Counted from the stretch's first letter, positions 14,925 to 24,039 are shown. The stretch: DNA of 46,412 nt from Ruoffia tabacinasalis (GCF_005864045.1 NZ_VBSP01000018.1:1-46412); one strand, 5' to 3'. The notes: a model not told the origin generated them from the letters alone. Program-made: numbers and translations.

Positions 14925-16296
14925 TCAACGTAAAAAATGGGTTCGCCTAGATAACGCATCAAATATATTCTTAGCGGCGATGTCTAACCGTGATAGTAAA
15001 GTGTTTCGAATTAGTGCTGAAGTCACTGATACTGTGGACCCTGACTTGTTACAACAAGCTTTGAATAAAGTCTTTGAGCAAAATTTACTTTATCACAGTG
15101 TATTAAGACGCGGTTTCTTTTGGTATTACTTGGAAGAAAGTGATTTGAAGCCCAAAGTAGAGCCGGATACGAACACGCCTTGTAGCCCTTTATATTTTTT
15201 CGATCGACGGAATTTACTATTTCGCGTTATGTACTGGAAGAAGCGCGTGAGTCTTGAGGTCTTTCACGTCTTATCTGACGGAACGGGAGCGATGTGGTTC
15301 TTTCAAGATTTAATTACCGAGTACTTGAGTTTAAAACATCCTGATTTAAAAGATGAAGACGTTGAAGTTTCGACTTATATTCATGACCAATCGAGTGAAG
15401 ACAGTTTCGAGCGCCATTTTAGACGAAAGGATCAATTGAACTTTTCGAAAGCTGCTCAGTCGGCTTTACGGGGAGTTACAACGGTCGGTGCTAAGGCAAA
15501 AAACTTCTTATTCCCTGCGGTTGAAAAGGAACCCAAACCGAGTCGAAAAGTCTATCACTACAAAGGAACTTACACGTCAGATTACCGTCCGCGCGTCGTT
15601 GAATTGGAAATGCCAGTCAAAGGTATTTTGAAAAAAGCGAAAGCGATGAATGTTTCTTTAACAGTTTATCTGACTGCAGTTTTTATGGAATCGATTCGTA
15701 AAGCCGAACCGGATTTTCAAGGGAATGAGACGATGGCGGTCTCTGTGCCAGTGAATTTACGCCAGTTCTTCCCTTCTGATTCCGCACGAAATTTCTTTGC
15801 GGTGACGCGGTTGGAATATAAATATAAGAAGAATGGTGACAATTCTTTAGAAGCAATTTCTCAGGAATTAAAAAATCAGCTAGATCCGCAACTAGAGAAA
15901 GAAACTTTAGAAAGTTGGCTTAGTCAGTTAATTCAATATGAGTACCATCCTTTAAGTCGGATTATTTTACGACCGATTAAAGATTTGGCTTTAAAATTTG
16001 CTAATTACATGAATAATCGTAAGCTCACTTTTGCGATTTCCAATCTTGGTCTAGTTAGTTTCCCTTATTTAGTTGATCAAATGATTCATCAAGTTTACTT
16101 CCATACGATTGCGGTTCGTCCGCAGTTTTGCGCAATTAGTCATAATGATGTATTGACGATAACTTTTACGTCCCCATTTATTGAAACGGATATTTACCGT
16201 CATTATGTTAGGTTCTTAAGTGACGAGAATATTCCGGTGACGATGACGGTAAACAAAGTGACTGAGGAAGAGTTGGGAGGTCGTTATGATGCGTAA
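14905..16296 (+). CDS. Condensation-domain-like / alcohol acetyltransferase family protein
   Basis: The 463-aa protein has the fold-defining active-site motif HVLSDG (H121, D125, G126), a variant of the HHxxxDG motif of condensation domains and BAHD/alcohol acyltransferases. A second-half region reads AVSVPVNLRQFFPS and FAISNLGLVSFP, which matches the N-P-V-N-L-R and D-F-G-like blocks of these families. The GTG at 14905 is chosen because AAGGAG ends eight bases upstream; an earlier GTG at 14896 lies inside that RBS. It probably transfers an acyl group to an alcohol or amine. It overlaps both neighbours, so the three products are made together. Confidence 0.8.
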   Translation: MENQKVNQRKKWVRLDNASNIFLAAMSNRDSKVFRISAEVTDTVDPDLLQQALNKVFEQNLLYHSVLRRGFFWYYLEESDLKPKVEPDTNTPCSPLYFFDRRNLLFRVMYWKKRVSLEVFHVLSDGTGAMWFFQDLITEYLSLKHPDLKDEDVEVSTYIHDQSSEDSFERHFRRKDQLNFSKAAQSALRGVTTVGAKAKNFLFPAVEKEPKPSRKVYHYKGTYTSDYRPRVVELEMPVKGILKKAKAMNVSLTVYLTAVFMESIRKAEPDFQGNETMAVSVPVNLRQFFPSDSARNFFAVTRLEYKYKKNGDNSLEAISQELKNQLDPQLEKETLESWLSQLIQYEYHPLSRIILRPIKDLALKFANYMNNRKLTFAISNLGLVSFPYLVDQMIHQVYFHTIAVRPQFCAISHNDVLTITFTSPFIETDIYRHYVRFLSDENIPVTMTVNKVTEEELGGRYDA

Positions 16297-16951
16297 GTGT
16301 CCGGAATGCCAAGTAAGTGTGAAAGGTGAATGGGATAAATGCCCTCTTTGTGAGGCGCCTCTTGATAGTAATATTCCAGTCACATCCAGTTCAATGCCAG
16401 ATGTGCCCTTGCAATTTAATCGTCGTTTCATTACTCAATTTTTGATGGCTTTCTCTTTAATTGTTGTGGCAGTTATTCTTGGGATTGGCTTACTCTATCA
16501 CGGTCGTATCCAATTGTTTCAAGGGGCAGCCTTTGGAATAATTACAATGTGGTTGGCAGTGCTGACCTTGATTCGCAAGCGTCGTAACATTGCCAAAAGC
16601 TTACTTTATTTATTAATCATCTTGTCCCTCATGTGCATTTACTTAGATTACACGATTGGTTGGTCAGCTTGGTCGCTAACTTATGCAGTTCCTATCATAT
16701 GTAGCTCGACTTTAATTAGTATGATCATCACCGCACGGATGACCCGCATGAAACCAGGTGATTATGTTCTATACTGGGCTGCCGTAGCTATCTTAAGTTT
16801 AGTGCCGATAATCTTCCTTTTAATCGGTTGGATTCAATTTAAAACCCCTTCCCTAATTTCCTTTGGTTTTGGTTTAATTGTGTTGATTTATATGCTAGTG
16901 ACAAAAGGCCAAGTGATTTGGGGAGAGATCAAGAAACGAACATTTATATAA
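16286..16951 (+). CDS. DUF6320-type zinc-ribbon membrane protein
   Basis: This 221-aa protein has an N-terminal four-cysteine zinc ribbon (CPEC at 5-8, CPLC at 19-22). About six transmembrane segments follow from residue 48 (FITQFLMAFSLIVVAVILGI) to the end, and the tail is basic (EIKKRTF). Genes of this kind regularly follow alcohol-acetyltransferase-like and alpha/beta-hydrolase genes in Firmicutes. It overlaps the previous gene by 11 bases and has its own GGGAGG site. It may anchor the acyltransferase or handle its lipid-like substrate; this is inferred from the constant neighbourhood only. Confidence 0.8.
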   Translation: MMRKCPECQVSVKGEWDKCPLCEAPLDSNIPVTSSSMPDVPLQFNRRFITQFLMAFSLIVVAVILGIGLLYHGRIQLFQGAAFGIITMWLAVLTLIRKRRNIAKSLLYLLIILSLMCIYLDYTIGWSAWSLTYAVPIICSSTLISMIITARMTRMKPGDYVLYWAAVAILSLVPIIFLLIGWIQFKTPSLISFGFGLIVLIYMLVTKGQVIWGEIKKRTFI

Positions 16952-16961
16952 AATGCGATTG

Positions 16962-16986
16962 GCATCGACTTCGGTCGGTGCTTTTT
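16962..16986 (+). terminator. Terminator of the hydrolase/acyltransferase operon
   Basis: GCATCGAC and GTCGGTGC enclose a TTCG tetraloop and are followed by TTTTTG. Confidence 0.85.
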
Positions 16987-17008
16987 GTTTGGATTGGAGT
17001 TGAAAGTT

Positions 17009-17417
17009 TAACTGGACTTGTCATTGGATGTCAGGGGAAATTAAACGTCTAACGGGACTTGTCACTATATGACAGGGGAAATTGGACGGCTAACGGGACA
17101 GGTCACAATATGACAAGGGAAATTGAACGGCTAACGGGACGGGTCACATAATGACAGGGGAAATTAAACGGCTAACGGGACGGGTCACATAATGACACGG
17201 GATATTGAACGCCTAACTGGACAGGTCACACAATGACAAGGGAAATTGGACAGCTAACTGGACACGTCATCACATGACAGGGGGAATTGAACGGCTAACA
17301 GGACACGTCATCACATGACAGGGGATATTAAACGCCTAACAGGACGGGTCACCGAATGACATGGGAAATTAAACACTTAACGGGACTTGTCACCGAATGA
17401 CAGGGGAAATTAAATCC
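17009..17417. repeat. Tandem array of ten 41-bp units (family II)
   Basis: Ten head-to-tail units start at 17009, 17050, 17091, 17132, 17173, 17214, 17255, 17296, 17337 and 17378. Each of the first nine is exactly 41 bp and begins TAACNGGAC; the last ends at about 17417. Each unit contains a near-palindromic core such as TGTCACTATATGACA (unit 2), then a G-run and AAATTRAAC. The units differ by substitutions only, mostly outside the TGAC halves. There are no spacers, no long reading frame and no terminator signature. The array fills the gap between two convergent genes, each of which has its own terminator. Confidence 0.9.
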
Positions 17418-17440
17418 TGCACCCCGCTCCCAACACAAAA

Positions 17441-17472
17441 ACAGCGCCAATCACCGAAGTGGTTGGCGCTGT
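17441..17472 (-). terminator. Strong terminator of the LysM protein gene
   Basis: The minus-strand stem ACAGCGCCAACCAC / GTGATTGGCGCTGT has one mismatch, a TTCG loop and is followed by TTTTG. Confidence 0.85.
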
Positions 17473-17482
17473 TCAATCTATA

Positions 17483-18244
17483 TTATGGTTGTGACACTCT
17501 TAAGTAAGTGCCGATATAGATTAAGTCTGATGTTAAGTTGTTCCATGCTTTTAATTGATTGACTGAAGTTCCGTAGCGGTAAGCTAAGTTAAATAATGTG
17601 TCGCCGGGCTGTACTCGGTGAACGGTTTCTTGTGATGGCGGTTGATTGTCGCCACCTCTAATATTTAAGCGCATGCCGATGGCTAAGAAATCAGATGACA
17701 AATTGTTCCATGACTTCAATTGGTTAACCGTTACGCCGTAACGATTCGCAATGCTCCATAATGTATCCCCTGATCTGACTGTATAAGTTAATCCTTCAGA
17801 TGGAGGTGGTGTTGTACCTTGATCAGATACAACAAGTCGCATGCCAATGTATAAGAAATCAGATGATAGATTGTTCCATGATTTAATCTGATTCACTGTT
17901 ACACCATAAGTGTTAGCGATACGCCATAAAGTATCTCCAGCTCTTACTGTATATACTGAGCCTGTTGGCGGTGGTGTTTCAGCGTCTGTGACGATTTTTA
18001 ATTGTTGCCCAATTTGTAATAAATCAGTTGTTAAATGGTTCCATAATCTTAATTCGTTAGCTGTTACGCCGTAGTCGTTTGCGATTTTGTTGAGGTATTC
18101 GCCTGGTCTAACCGTATGAGTAATCACTGTGCCTGTACTGTAGTCTGCGTCTGCTTGGGCCATGACGGTTCCAACGCTCGTGTTCATTGCGCCAGCAAGT
18201 GTCAATATTGCTAAAGGAACCATTAATAATTTTACTTTTCTCAT
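17483..18244 (-). CDS. Secreted protein with four LysM domains
   Basis: This 253-aa protein has a signal peptide (MRKVKLLMVPLAILTLAGAM, cleavage near VMAQA). Four LysM modules follow (about 42-85, 98-140, 154-197 and 210-253), each with the pattern H/YTVRxGDTLWxIA...YGVTVNQLKSWNNLSSDxLxIGxxL, separated by short PPP-rich linkers. No catalytic domain is present, so it should bind peptidoglycan without cutting it, or act as a wall-associated spacer. The ATG at 18244 is chosen because GAAAGAGGTGGG precedes it and the signal peptide starts there; an upstream in-frame ATG would add 20 residues with no RBS. Confidence 0.9.
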   Translation of the reverse strand: MRKVKLLMVPLAILTLAGAMNTSVGTVMAQADADYSTGTVITHTVRPGEYLNKIANDYGVTANELRLWNHLTTDLLQIGQQLKIVTDAETPPPTGSVYTVRAGDTLWRIANTYGVTVNQIKSWNNLSSDFLYIGMRLVVSDQGTTPPPSEGLTYTVRSGDTLWSIANRYGVTVNQLKSWNNLSSDFLAIGMRLNIRGGDNQPPSQETVHRVQPGDTLFNLAYRYGTSVNQLKAWNNLTSDLIYIGTYLRVSQP

Positions 18245-18303
18245 CGTTCCCACCTCTTTCAATTTCAAACTTAAGTGCTCTCTTCTATACTTATACTTTA
18301 CCA

Positions 18304-18317
18304 CTAAAGCGCTTACA
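18304..18317 (-). promoter_or_regulatory. Possible CcpA cre site upstream of the LysM gene
   Basis: The minus strand reads TGTAAGCGCTTTAG, close to the cre consensus TGWAARCGYTWNCW but off at the last positions. It lies about 60 bases upstream of the start codon. A single match of this kind can arise by chance. Confidence 0.3.
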
Positions 18318-18411
18318 TAGCAATCTCATAGCCTTTTTTACACAGTTTTATAACACAAAATTCACACATTAGAAAAAGCACCCTAAACTAATAGGATGCT
18401 TCGTTTAAAAT

Positions 18412-19150
18412 TCATTTAATATTTTCCCAGCGTTCTTTTAATTTATAAGCGACGCGTTTTGGTTGGCGTTGACGTGTGAATACACCTTTTCTATTTCCGT
18501 TCACTCGCATCAGACCTTCAACAGTTTGGAAATCAGCAAAGTTCCAAATTTGCTCACTTTGAACCATGTCATAATCAGCAAACACGCGGTGATACATATC
18601 TAAGTACCCATCCCTGTATTGCTCTGTCCCATCACAGATGGTAGTTTTGATTCACCGATGTAATTATCTGTACCATATTCAGTAAAAATCATTGGTTTAT
18701 TTAAATCGAGTTCTACCCAAGCGTCCATCTCATCACGGAATAGTCGTTCAGCACCTTCAAAGTCTGATTCACCTTTAACATACCAACCGTAATAACGGTT
18801 CATACATAGGGAATCAGCATGGTGATAACTTTTACAAGCATCTGGAGTTGAATACATAATTAAGGCAAATATACGTGGACGTTGTTGCGGACCATATTTG
18901 TGAGCTGCTTCAAATAATGGTCCGAAATATTCATTCGCTGCTTCTGTTGTTGTGCTTGGCTCATTCAGTAAGCTCCATGCAAAGACACTTTGGTGATTTT
19001 TATCACGTAAAATCTAGTCATGAATATCTTCAATATGGTTCTTTTGCAATTCATCTAGATTTGGATGAGCTTCAAAGAAGTCAATATCTGTACCTTGAGA
19101 AGCTGCTAAGAAGTTTACGATACTTTCTAAATTTAATAACTTACACTATG
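18412..19150 (-). pseudogene. uidA: Decayed beta-glucuronidase (GH2, UidA-like), C-terminal portion
   Basis: Reading the minus strand from about 19150, the frames give SQGTDIDFFEAHPNLDE, DKNHQSVFAWSLLNEPSTTT (the NEP acid/base motif of GH2), ADSLCMNRYYGWY, KPMIFTEYGTDN (the nucleophile glutamate) and EQIWNFADFQTVEGLMRVNG to the natural C-terminus at 18412. There is an in-frame stop near 19017 (IHD, stop, ILRDKN) and a one-base deletion near 18617 that turns VMWTEQYRDG into VMGQSN. The first 350 or so residues are absent. Only about 240 of the usual roughly 600 residues remain, so the gene is dead. Confidence 0.9.
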
Positions 19151-19290
19151 ATTATATCAAAACCATGACTTTACTCAGTTATAAAAACTCTTTAACAGAT
19201 TTATATACTCTATTCTCTTCACTATGAAACATTGATTCCAAACTTCGTTTGTGCTATTATAAATCTTGTCCTTTAATTTAAGTAAAACAC

Positions 19291-19373
19291 GCGATCGTGG
19301 CGGAATGGCAGACGCGCTAGCTTGAGGGGCTAGTGTCCTTAAGGATGTGTGGGTTCAAATCCCATCGATCGCA
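19291..19373 (+). tRNA. tRNA-Leu (anticodon GAG)
   Basis: The acceptor arms GCGATCG and CGATCGC pair perfectly. The anticodon stem CTAGC/GCTAG encloses loop TTGAGGG, giving anticodon GAG. A long class II variable arm (TGTCCTTAAGGATGT) and the T-arm GTGGGTTCAAATCCCAT are present. CCA is not encoded. The 83-nt length fits tRNA-Leu. The decayed beta-glucuronidase lies immediately upstream. Confidence 0.97.
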
Positions 19374-19395
19374 TCATAAACTCAGTATATAAAAG

Positions 19396-19429
19396 AAACA
19401 CGGTGACTTCGTTAGAAGCAACCGTGTTT
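19396..19429. terminator. Bidirectional terminator between tRNA-Leu and tex
   Basis: AAACACGGT (19396-19404) and ACCGTGTTT (19421-19429) form a 9-bp stem with T-runs on both strands (TTTTTTTG on plus, TTTCTTTTAT on minus). It can serve the tRNA and the convergent tex operon. Confidence 0.8.
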
Positions 19430-19437
19430 TTTTGTCT

Positions 19438-21618
19438 TTACTCTTTATTAAAAATTCTCTTTAACCCAATGCGGCTTTTTTGACGATCTAAAGAAATGAC
19501 TTCGACTTCAATAATATCTCCAACAGAAACGGCATCAGAGGGATGTTTGATGAATTTTTTAGAGAGTTTTGAGATATGTACTAAACCATCTTGTTTCACT
19601 CCAATATCAACAAAGGCTCCAAAGTCGACCACGTTGCGCACGACTCCTTGCAGTTGCATCCCCTCATCCAAATCTTCCATTGATAAGACGTCCGCACGAA
19701 GTACTGGCGCATCTTGCCCGTCACGTACATCTGCCGTAGGATGCATTAACCCATCTAGAATATCTGAGATAGATTCTTCACCTAAGTCGTATTGGGTTGC
19801 TAAGTCACTGGCTTTGAGTGATTTTAGTGTTTCAATCGCCTCTTCAGAACCAATATCATTTACGTTAACATTTGCCTGATTTAAAATATCTAAAGCCACT
19901 TTATAACTTTCCGGGTGAATACTCGTTTGGTCTAATGGATTTTCCCCGCCTAAGATACGCATGAAACCTACCGCTTGTTCATAAGTTTTAGGACCTAAAC
20001 GTTTGACATCTTTAATTTGTTCACGACTTGAGAAGTGACCTATTTCGTCACGAAGTGCAATCACATTCTTAGCTGTGGCTGCAGTCAAGCCTGAAACGTG
20101 CTCCAATAATTGGATACTAGCAGTATTCAAATCGACTCCAACCTGGTTAACGGTAATGTTGACCACAAAGTCTAATTGTTGCGTTAAATCTTTTTGACTC
20201 ACATCATGTTGGTATTGACCTACCCCCATAGATTTCGGATCAATCTTAATTAATTCAGCAATCGGATCTTGTAAACGACGAGCAATTGATACCGCACTAC
20301 GTTCTTCAACTTGGAAGTCTGGGAACTCTTTACGGGCAATGGCACTCGCACTGTATACCGAAGCACCCGCTTCATTAATCACGATAAATTGTGTGTCCAA
20401 GTTATGTTCTTTAATTAGATTTGAAACAAATTGTTCAGACTCACGACTAGCTGTCCCATTACCGATCGCAATGATATCCACATCGTGTTTACGGATAAAT
20501 TCTAATAACTCGCCTTTAGCTGCTTGACGTTTAGGGCCTGCTGCAGGTTTATGTGGATAAATAACACCTTTATCCAATACTCGACCTGTTTCATTGATGA
20601 TAGCTAATTTACACCCCGTACGGTATGCGGGGTCAAAGCCCATGACAACACGTCCTTTTAAAGGTGGTTGTAGTAAGAGGTTACGTAAGTTCTCACCGAA
20701 GACTTTAATCGCTTGTTGACTGGCCTCTTCCGTTGCTTCACTCCGCATCTCACGTTCAATGGCTGGTCCAATGAAGCGTTTATAAGCGTCTTCAACAGCC
20801 AATTGAACTAACTCTTTCTTGTCTTCATTTAACTCTTTAGGAATGAAACGATTCGACATATATTTAATAACTGGATCAGCGTCAACTTGAATTTTCACTG
20901 TGATGACGCCTTCTTTTTCTGCACGATTAATTGCAAGCGTTCGGTGAGACATCAATGTCGTTAACGATTCGCTAAATTCATAATATTGTTGATACACTTT
21001 ATTCTCATCTTTGTCTTCATCTTTAAGTGTAGTTGCGATTTTAGCATTATAGCGCGTGTATTTACGAATAAATTCACGGAACTGTGCGTTATCAGACACT
21101 TCTTGAGCTAAGATTTCATGTGCACCTGCTAATGCATCTTGTGCGGTTGGCACTTCATCGTTGATATATTTTTCTGCTTCTGCTTCTGGAGTTGCATCCG
21201 TTGCTTCAACTGATAATAACCACTCGGCTAATGGTTCTAGGCCATTTTCCTTCGCTGTCATCGCTTTTGTACGGCGACTTTGTTTGAACGGACGGTAAAT
21301 ATCTTCGACTTGTTGTAAGGTTGAAGATTTCATAACATTTCGTTCAATCTCATCGGTTAATTTTTCTTGTTCAGCAATTAAGCGAACGACTTCTTCTTTT
21401 CGCTCGCCCAATTGTTTCGCATAGGTATATTTTTGTTCGATATCGTGAATTTGAACTTCATCCAGTGATCCAGTTACTTCTTTACGGTAACGGGCGATAA
21501 ATGGAATCGTATTCCCTTCACTTAATAAATTCAGTACCGCTTGGATTTGCTTGGAACTAATTTTTGTTTCTTGATTAATTTGTTTAATTAAATCTGCTGT
21601 ATCAATAACTGTTGCCAT
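19438..21618 (-). CDS. tex: Tex family RNA-binding transcription accessory protein
   Basis: The 726-aa protein has the full Tex layout. N-terminal helical region includes LSEGNTIPFIARYRKEVTGS. A YqgF/RuvC-like domain follows (about 325-455, GFDPAYRTGCKLAIINE and IAIGNGTASRESE), then helix-hairpin-helix repeats (about 490-560, NTASIQLLEHVSGLTAATAK) and a C-terminal S1 domain (about 645-722, GMQLQGVVRNVVDFGAFVDI). Tex binds nucleic acids and affects transcription and toxin expression in several bacteria. The length is normal. It is the second gene after the phosphoesterase, with a 10-base gap, and is followed by the bidirectional terminator. Confidence 0.96.
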   Translation of the reverse strand: MATVIDTADLIKQINQETKISSKQIQAVLNLLSEGNTIPFIARYRKEVTGSLDEVQIHDIEQKYTYAKQLGERKEEVVRLIAEQEKLTDEIERNVMKSSTLQQVEDIYRPFKQSRRTKAMTAKENGLEPLAEWLLSVEATDATPEAEAEKYINDEVPTAQDALAGAHEILAQEVSDNAQFREFIRKYTRYNAKIATTLKDEDKDENKVYQQYYEFSESLTTLMSHRTLAINRAEKEGVITVKIQVDADPVIKYMSNRFIPKELNEDKKELVQLAVEDAYKRFIGPAIEREMRSEATEEASQQAIKVFGENLRNLLLQPPLKGRVVMGFDPAYRTGCKLAIINETGRVLDKGVIYPHKPAAGPKRQAAKGELLEFIRKHDVDIIAIGNGTASRESEQFVSNLIKEHNLDTQFIVINEAGASVYSASAIARKEFPDFQVEERSAVSIARRLQDPIAELIKIDPKSMGVGQYQHDVSQKDLTQQLDFVVNITVNQVGVDLNTASIQLLEHVSGLTAATAKNVIALRDEIGHFSSREQIKDVKRLGPKTYEQAVGFMRILGGENPLDQTSIHPESYKVALDILNQANVNVNDIGSEEAIETLKSLKASDLATQYDLGEESISDILDGLMHPTADVRDGQDAPVLRADVLSMEDLDEGMQLQGVVRNVVDFGAFVDIGVKQDGLVHISKLSKKFIKHPSDAVSVGDIIEVEVISLDRQKSRIGLKRIFNKE

Positions 21619-21628
21619 TAAAAATCTC

Positions 21629-22333
21629 CTATCTTAATACTACGACATCCTTCACTTCTTCTCGATCAATGCGTAAAGCAATTAGGCTTCCGCCATAAAC
21701 ATTCCCACCATCGATACCCCATTTGCCATCACGTTGCCAAGGTTCGACGGATTCATGCAATGTTTGAACAGGTGTATGGCCGAAGATGATGTTGCGACCG
21801 GTCGTATTTTTTTCATAATGAAACCCTTCTCGAATCCATAAAAAATCATGCAAAGAAGTGTAACGCCAATCTGATTTAGTAAAGTCTACTCCTGCATGGA
21901 CAATAATATGATTACCAAAAGTTGTGTAATAAACTAAACTTTCCAGCCATTCTATCAGCCACGGTTCTTTCTCAAGGAGTTTCTCCACTACTTCCTCCGG
22001 TGCTTGTGCTTCAACGTCTTCGATTTGGATTTGTAGTAATTGGGAAATTGTTGTTGCACCACCATTTTTCTTATAAAGTTTCCATTCTTTTCGTGGTTCA
22101 AGTAAGTAATTTAAGAAAAGTTGTTCATGATTGCCTCGTAAAAGGATCGCATTATGCTCTTTTTGTAAAGTTCTTACGGTCTTTAACACAGAGTCCGAAT
22201 TGGGTCCGCGATCAATATAATCTCCGACTAATATTAGTTGCTCTTCATCCCGGCGCCAATGAGATAACATGACCTCTAACGAATGATACATGCCATGGAT
22301 ATCGCCGATTACAAAAGCTTTTTCTTTTGTCAT
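21629..22333 (-). CDS. Metallophosphoesterase (PrpA/ApaH-like serine/threonine phosphatase family)
   Basis: The 234-aa calcineurin-like phosphoesterase carries the complete metal-binding set: GDIHG (residues 11-15), GDYIDRGPNS (37-46), LLRGNHEQLF, a later histidine in VHAGVD, and IIFGHTPVQT. The order and length match the small bacterial PPP-type phosphatases that act on phosphoproteins or dinucleoside polyphosphates; substrate choice cannot be read from sequence. It is cytoplasmic, with no signal peptide. It is the promoter-proximal gene of the pair with tex. Confidence 0.88.
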   Translation of the reverse strand: MTKEKAFVIGDIHGMYHSLEVMLSHWRRDEEQLILVGDYIDRGPNSDSVLKTVRTLQKEHNAILLRGNHEQLFLNYLLEPRKEWKLYKKNGGATTISQLLQIQIEDVEAQAPEEVVEKLLEKEPWLIEWLESLVYYTTFGNHIIVHAGVDFTKSDWRYTSLHDFLWIREGFHYEKNTTGRNIIFGHTPVQTLHESVEPWQRDGKWGIDGGNVYGGSLIALRIDREEVKDVVVLR

Positions 22334-22442
22334 ACTAAGTCACCTTCTTCCTACATATAATAGATTATATCATAATTGCCAACGAGTATATAATGAGCTA
22401 CATATGTTGTGAATATTATTTTAGATGGGTTTTTATCAAAAA

Positions 22443-22516
22443 CACGAACGTTCATCTCTGAATATATACGAATCGTTTGTTTCGGTCTAGGCATTTCAGA
22501 AGTCCGTTGTTATACT
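22443..22516 (+). promoter_or_regulatory. Possible PurR boxes and promoter of the purine permease
   Basis: ACGAACGTTC (22444-22453) and the inverted-type CGTTTGTTTCGG (22474-22485) resemble a pair of CGAAC-containing PurR boxes. A -10-like TATACT lies at 22511-22516, with no good -35. PurR control would fit a purine permease, but the second box is weak. No purine-riboswitch signature is seen. Confidence 0.35.
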
Positions 22517-22551
22517 TACTAGCGTAATAAACATCTTTTAGGAGGAAGAAA

Positions 22552-24015
22552 ATGAACGCTTTAAATCGTTTTTTTAAGTTGGAAGAACACAACACAACCG
22601 TTTCTACAGAAATTGTTGCGGGAATTACAACTTTCTTAGCAATGTCTTACATTATATTTGTAAACCCTAGTATCTTAGCATTATCTGGCATGCCTTCTCA
22701 GGCAGTGTTTCTAGCGACATTATTTGCATCAGCTATCTCGACATTATTTATTGGATTATTTGCAAATGTCCCTTATGCACTTGCACCGGGTATGGGTCTG
22801 AATGCATTCTTTACATATACAGTTGTCTTTGCTTTAGGCTTTACTTGGCAAGAAGCTTTATCCATGGTATTCATCTGTGGGATAATTAACGTATTAATCA
22901 CAGTAACTAAAGTTCGTAAGATGTTAATCCTTGCGATCCCAGAATTTTTACAACATGCAATCTCAGCCGGTATCGGAGTATTTATTGGTTACCTTGGTAT
23001 TAAAAATGCTGGTTTGTTACAGTTCACTTCAGATGCATCAAATATCGTCTCTGTGAATGGTCAAGCGGGCGGGACTGAAATTAACGGTGTCGTTGAATCA
23101 GTTGTCACAAGTGGTGGAATTTTACCTGAGTTAGTTGACTTAACTCAACCAACGGTTCTTGTTGTTATTATTGGATTATTCATTACAATTGCTTTAATGA
23201 TTTTAAATGTTCAAGGTGCAATTTTAATTGGTATTATTGCGACAACTTTATTAGCGATGGTATTTGGCTTAGTTGATCTATCAACGATTGATTTCTCTGA
23301 AAATACTTTAGCGGATGCTTTTGTTGAATTGAAAGATACTTTCTTAGTCATCTTTTCATCAGCCGGCTTACCTTCCCTATTCTCTGATCTGTCAAAACTA
23401 CCAGTCGTTATTATGACAATCTTTGCATTCAGTTTGGCGGATGTCTTCGATACAATTGGTACATTCATTGGAACAGGTCGTCGTACAGGAATCTTTACAG
23501 ATAAAGATATTCAAGAATTAGAAGATTCAACAGGAATTACTTCAAAAATGGACCGCGCATTATTCGCCGATTCAATTGGTACTGTCTTTGGTGCGATGTT
23601 TGGTACTTCTAATACAACGACTTTCGTTGAGTCAGCTGCAGGTATCGGAGCTGGAGGTCGTACAGGATTAACTTCAGTTTCAACCGCTATATGCTTTATC
23701 TTAGCAGCATTTTTAGCACCAGTTATAAGTATTGTTCCGACAGCAGCAACGGCACCAGCTTTAATTATTGTTGGTATCTTAATGGTTTCAAGTTTTGCTG
23801 ATATTGAATGGTCTGATTTCTCAGTCGCTGTTCCAGCCTTCTTCACTTCTGTCTTCATGGGACTGGCATATTCAATTTCTAATGGGATTGCAGCAGGTTT
23901 CATTACATATGGACTTGTAAAGATTGTTAAAGGCGAAGCGAAAGAGGTTCACCCTATCTTATGGATTTCAATGGGTCTATTCATCCTAAACTTTATCGTT
24001 ATGGCGTCATTCTAA
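22552..24015 (+). CDS. NCS2 family (AzgA/PbuG-like) purine permease
   Basis: This 487-aa protein with about 12 to 14 membrane segments starts MNALNRFFKLEEHNTTVSTE, the typical AzgA/PbuG N-terminus. It has the family signatures LAPGMGLNAFFTYTVV and FGTSNTTTFVESAAGIGAGG, plus the ALADVFDTIGTFIG-type block (here SLADVFDTIGTFIG). Proteins of this group import adenine, guanine or hypoxanthine with protons. An excellent RBS (AGGAGG) precedes the ATG. The gene stands alone between divergent phosphoesterase and convergent MFS remnant, with its own terminator. Which purine is transported cannot be decided by eye. Confidence 0.93.
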   Translation: MNALNRFFKLEEHNTTVSTEIVAGITTFLAMSYIIFVNPSILALSGMPSQAVFLATLFASAISTLFIGLFANVPYALAPGMGLNAFFTYTVVFALGFTWQEALSMVFICGIINVLITVTKVRKMLILAIPEFLQHAISAGIGVFIGYLGIKNAGLLQFTSDASNIVSVNGQAGGTEINGVVESVVTSGGILPELVDLTQPTVLVVIIGLFITIALMILNVQGAILIGIIATTLLAMVFGLVDLSTIDFSENTLADAFVELKDTFLVIFSSAGLPSLFSDLSKLPVVIMTIFAFSLADVFDTIGTFIGTGRRTGIFTDKDIQELEDSTGITSKMDRALFADSIGTVFGAMFGTSNTTTFVESAAGIGAGGRTGLTSVSTAICFILAAFLAPVISIVPTAATAPALIIVGILMVSSFADIEWSDFSVAVPAFFTSVFMGLAYSISNGIAAGFITYGLVKIVKGEAKEVHPILWISMGLFILNFIVMASF

Positions 24016-24039
24016 TTGAATTACCCTTCTATATACTTT

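Noticed and set aside
17009-17417. CRISPR array
   Set aside because: The 41-bp units are directly adjacent with no unique spacers, units differ by substitutions, and no cas genes are in the window.
18875-19168. 97-aa plus-strand open frame
   Set aside because: It is antisense to the beta-glucuronidase remnant, which explains the sequence fully.
22340-22550. Purine riboswitch before the NCS2 permease
   Set aside because: The conserved loop and junction sequences of the purine aptamer are not present; CGAAC-type PurR boxes are the better though weak candidate.
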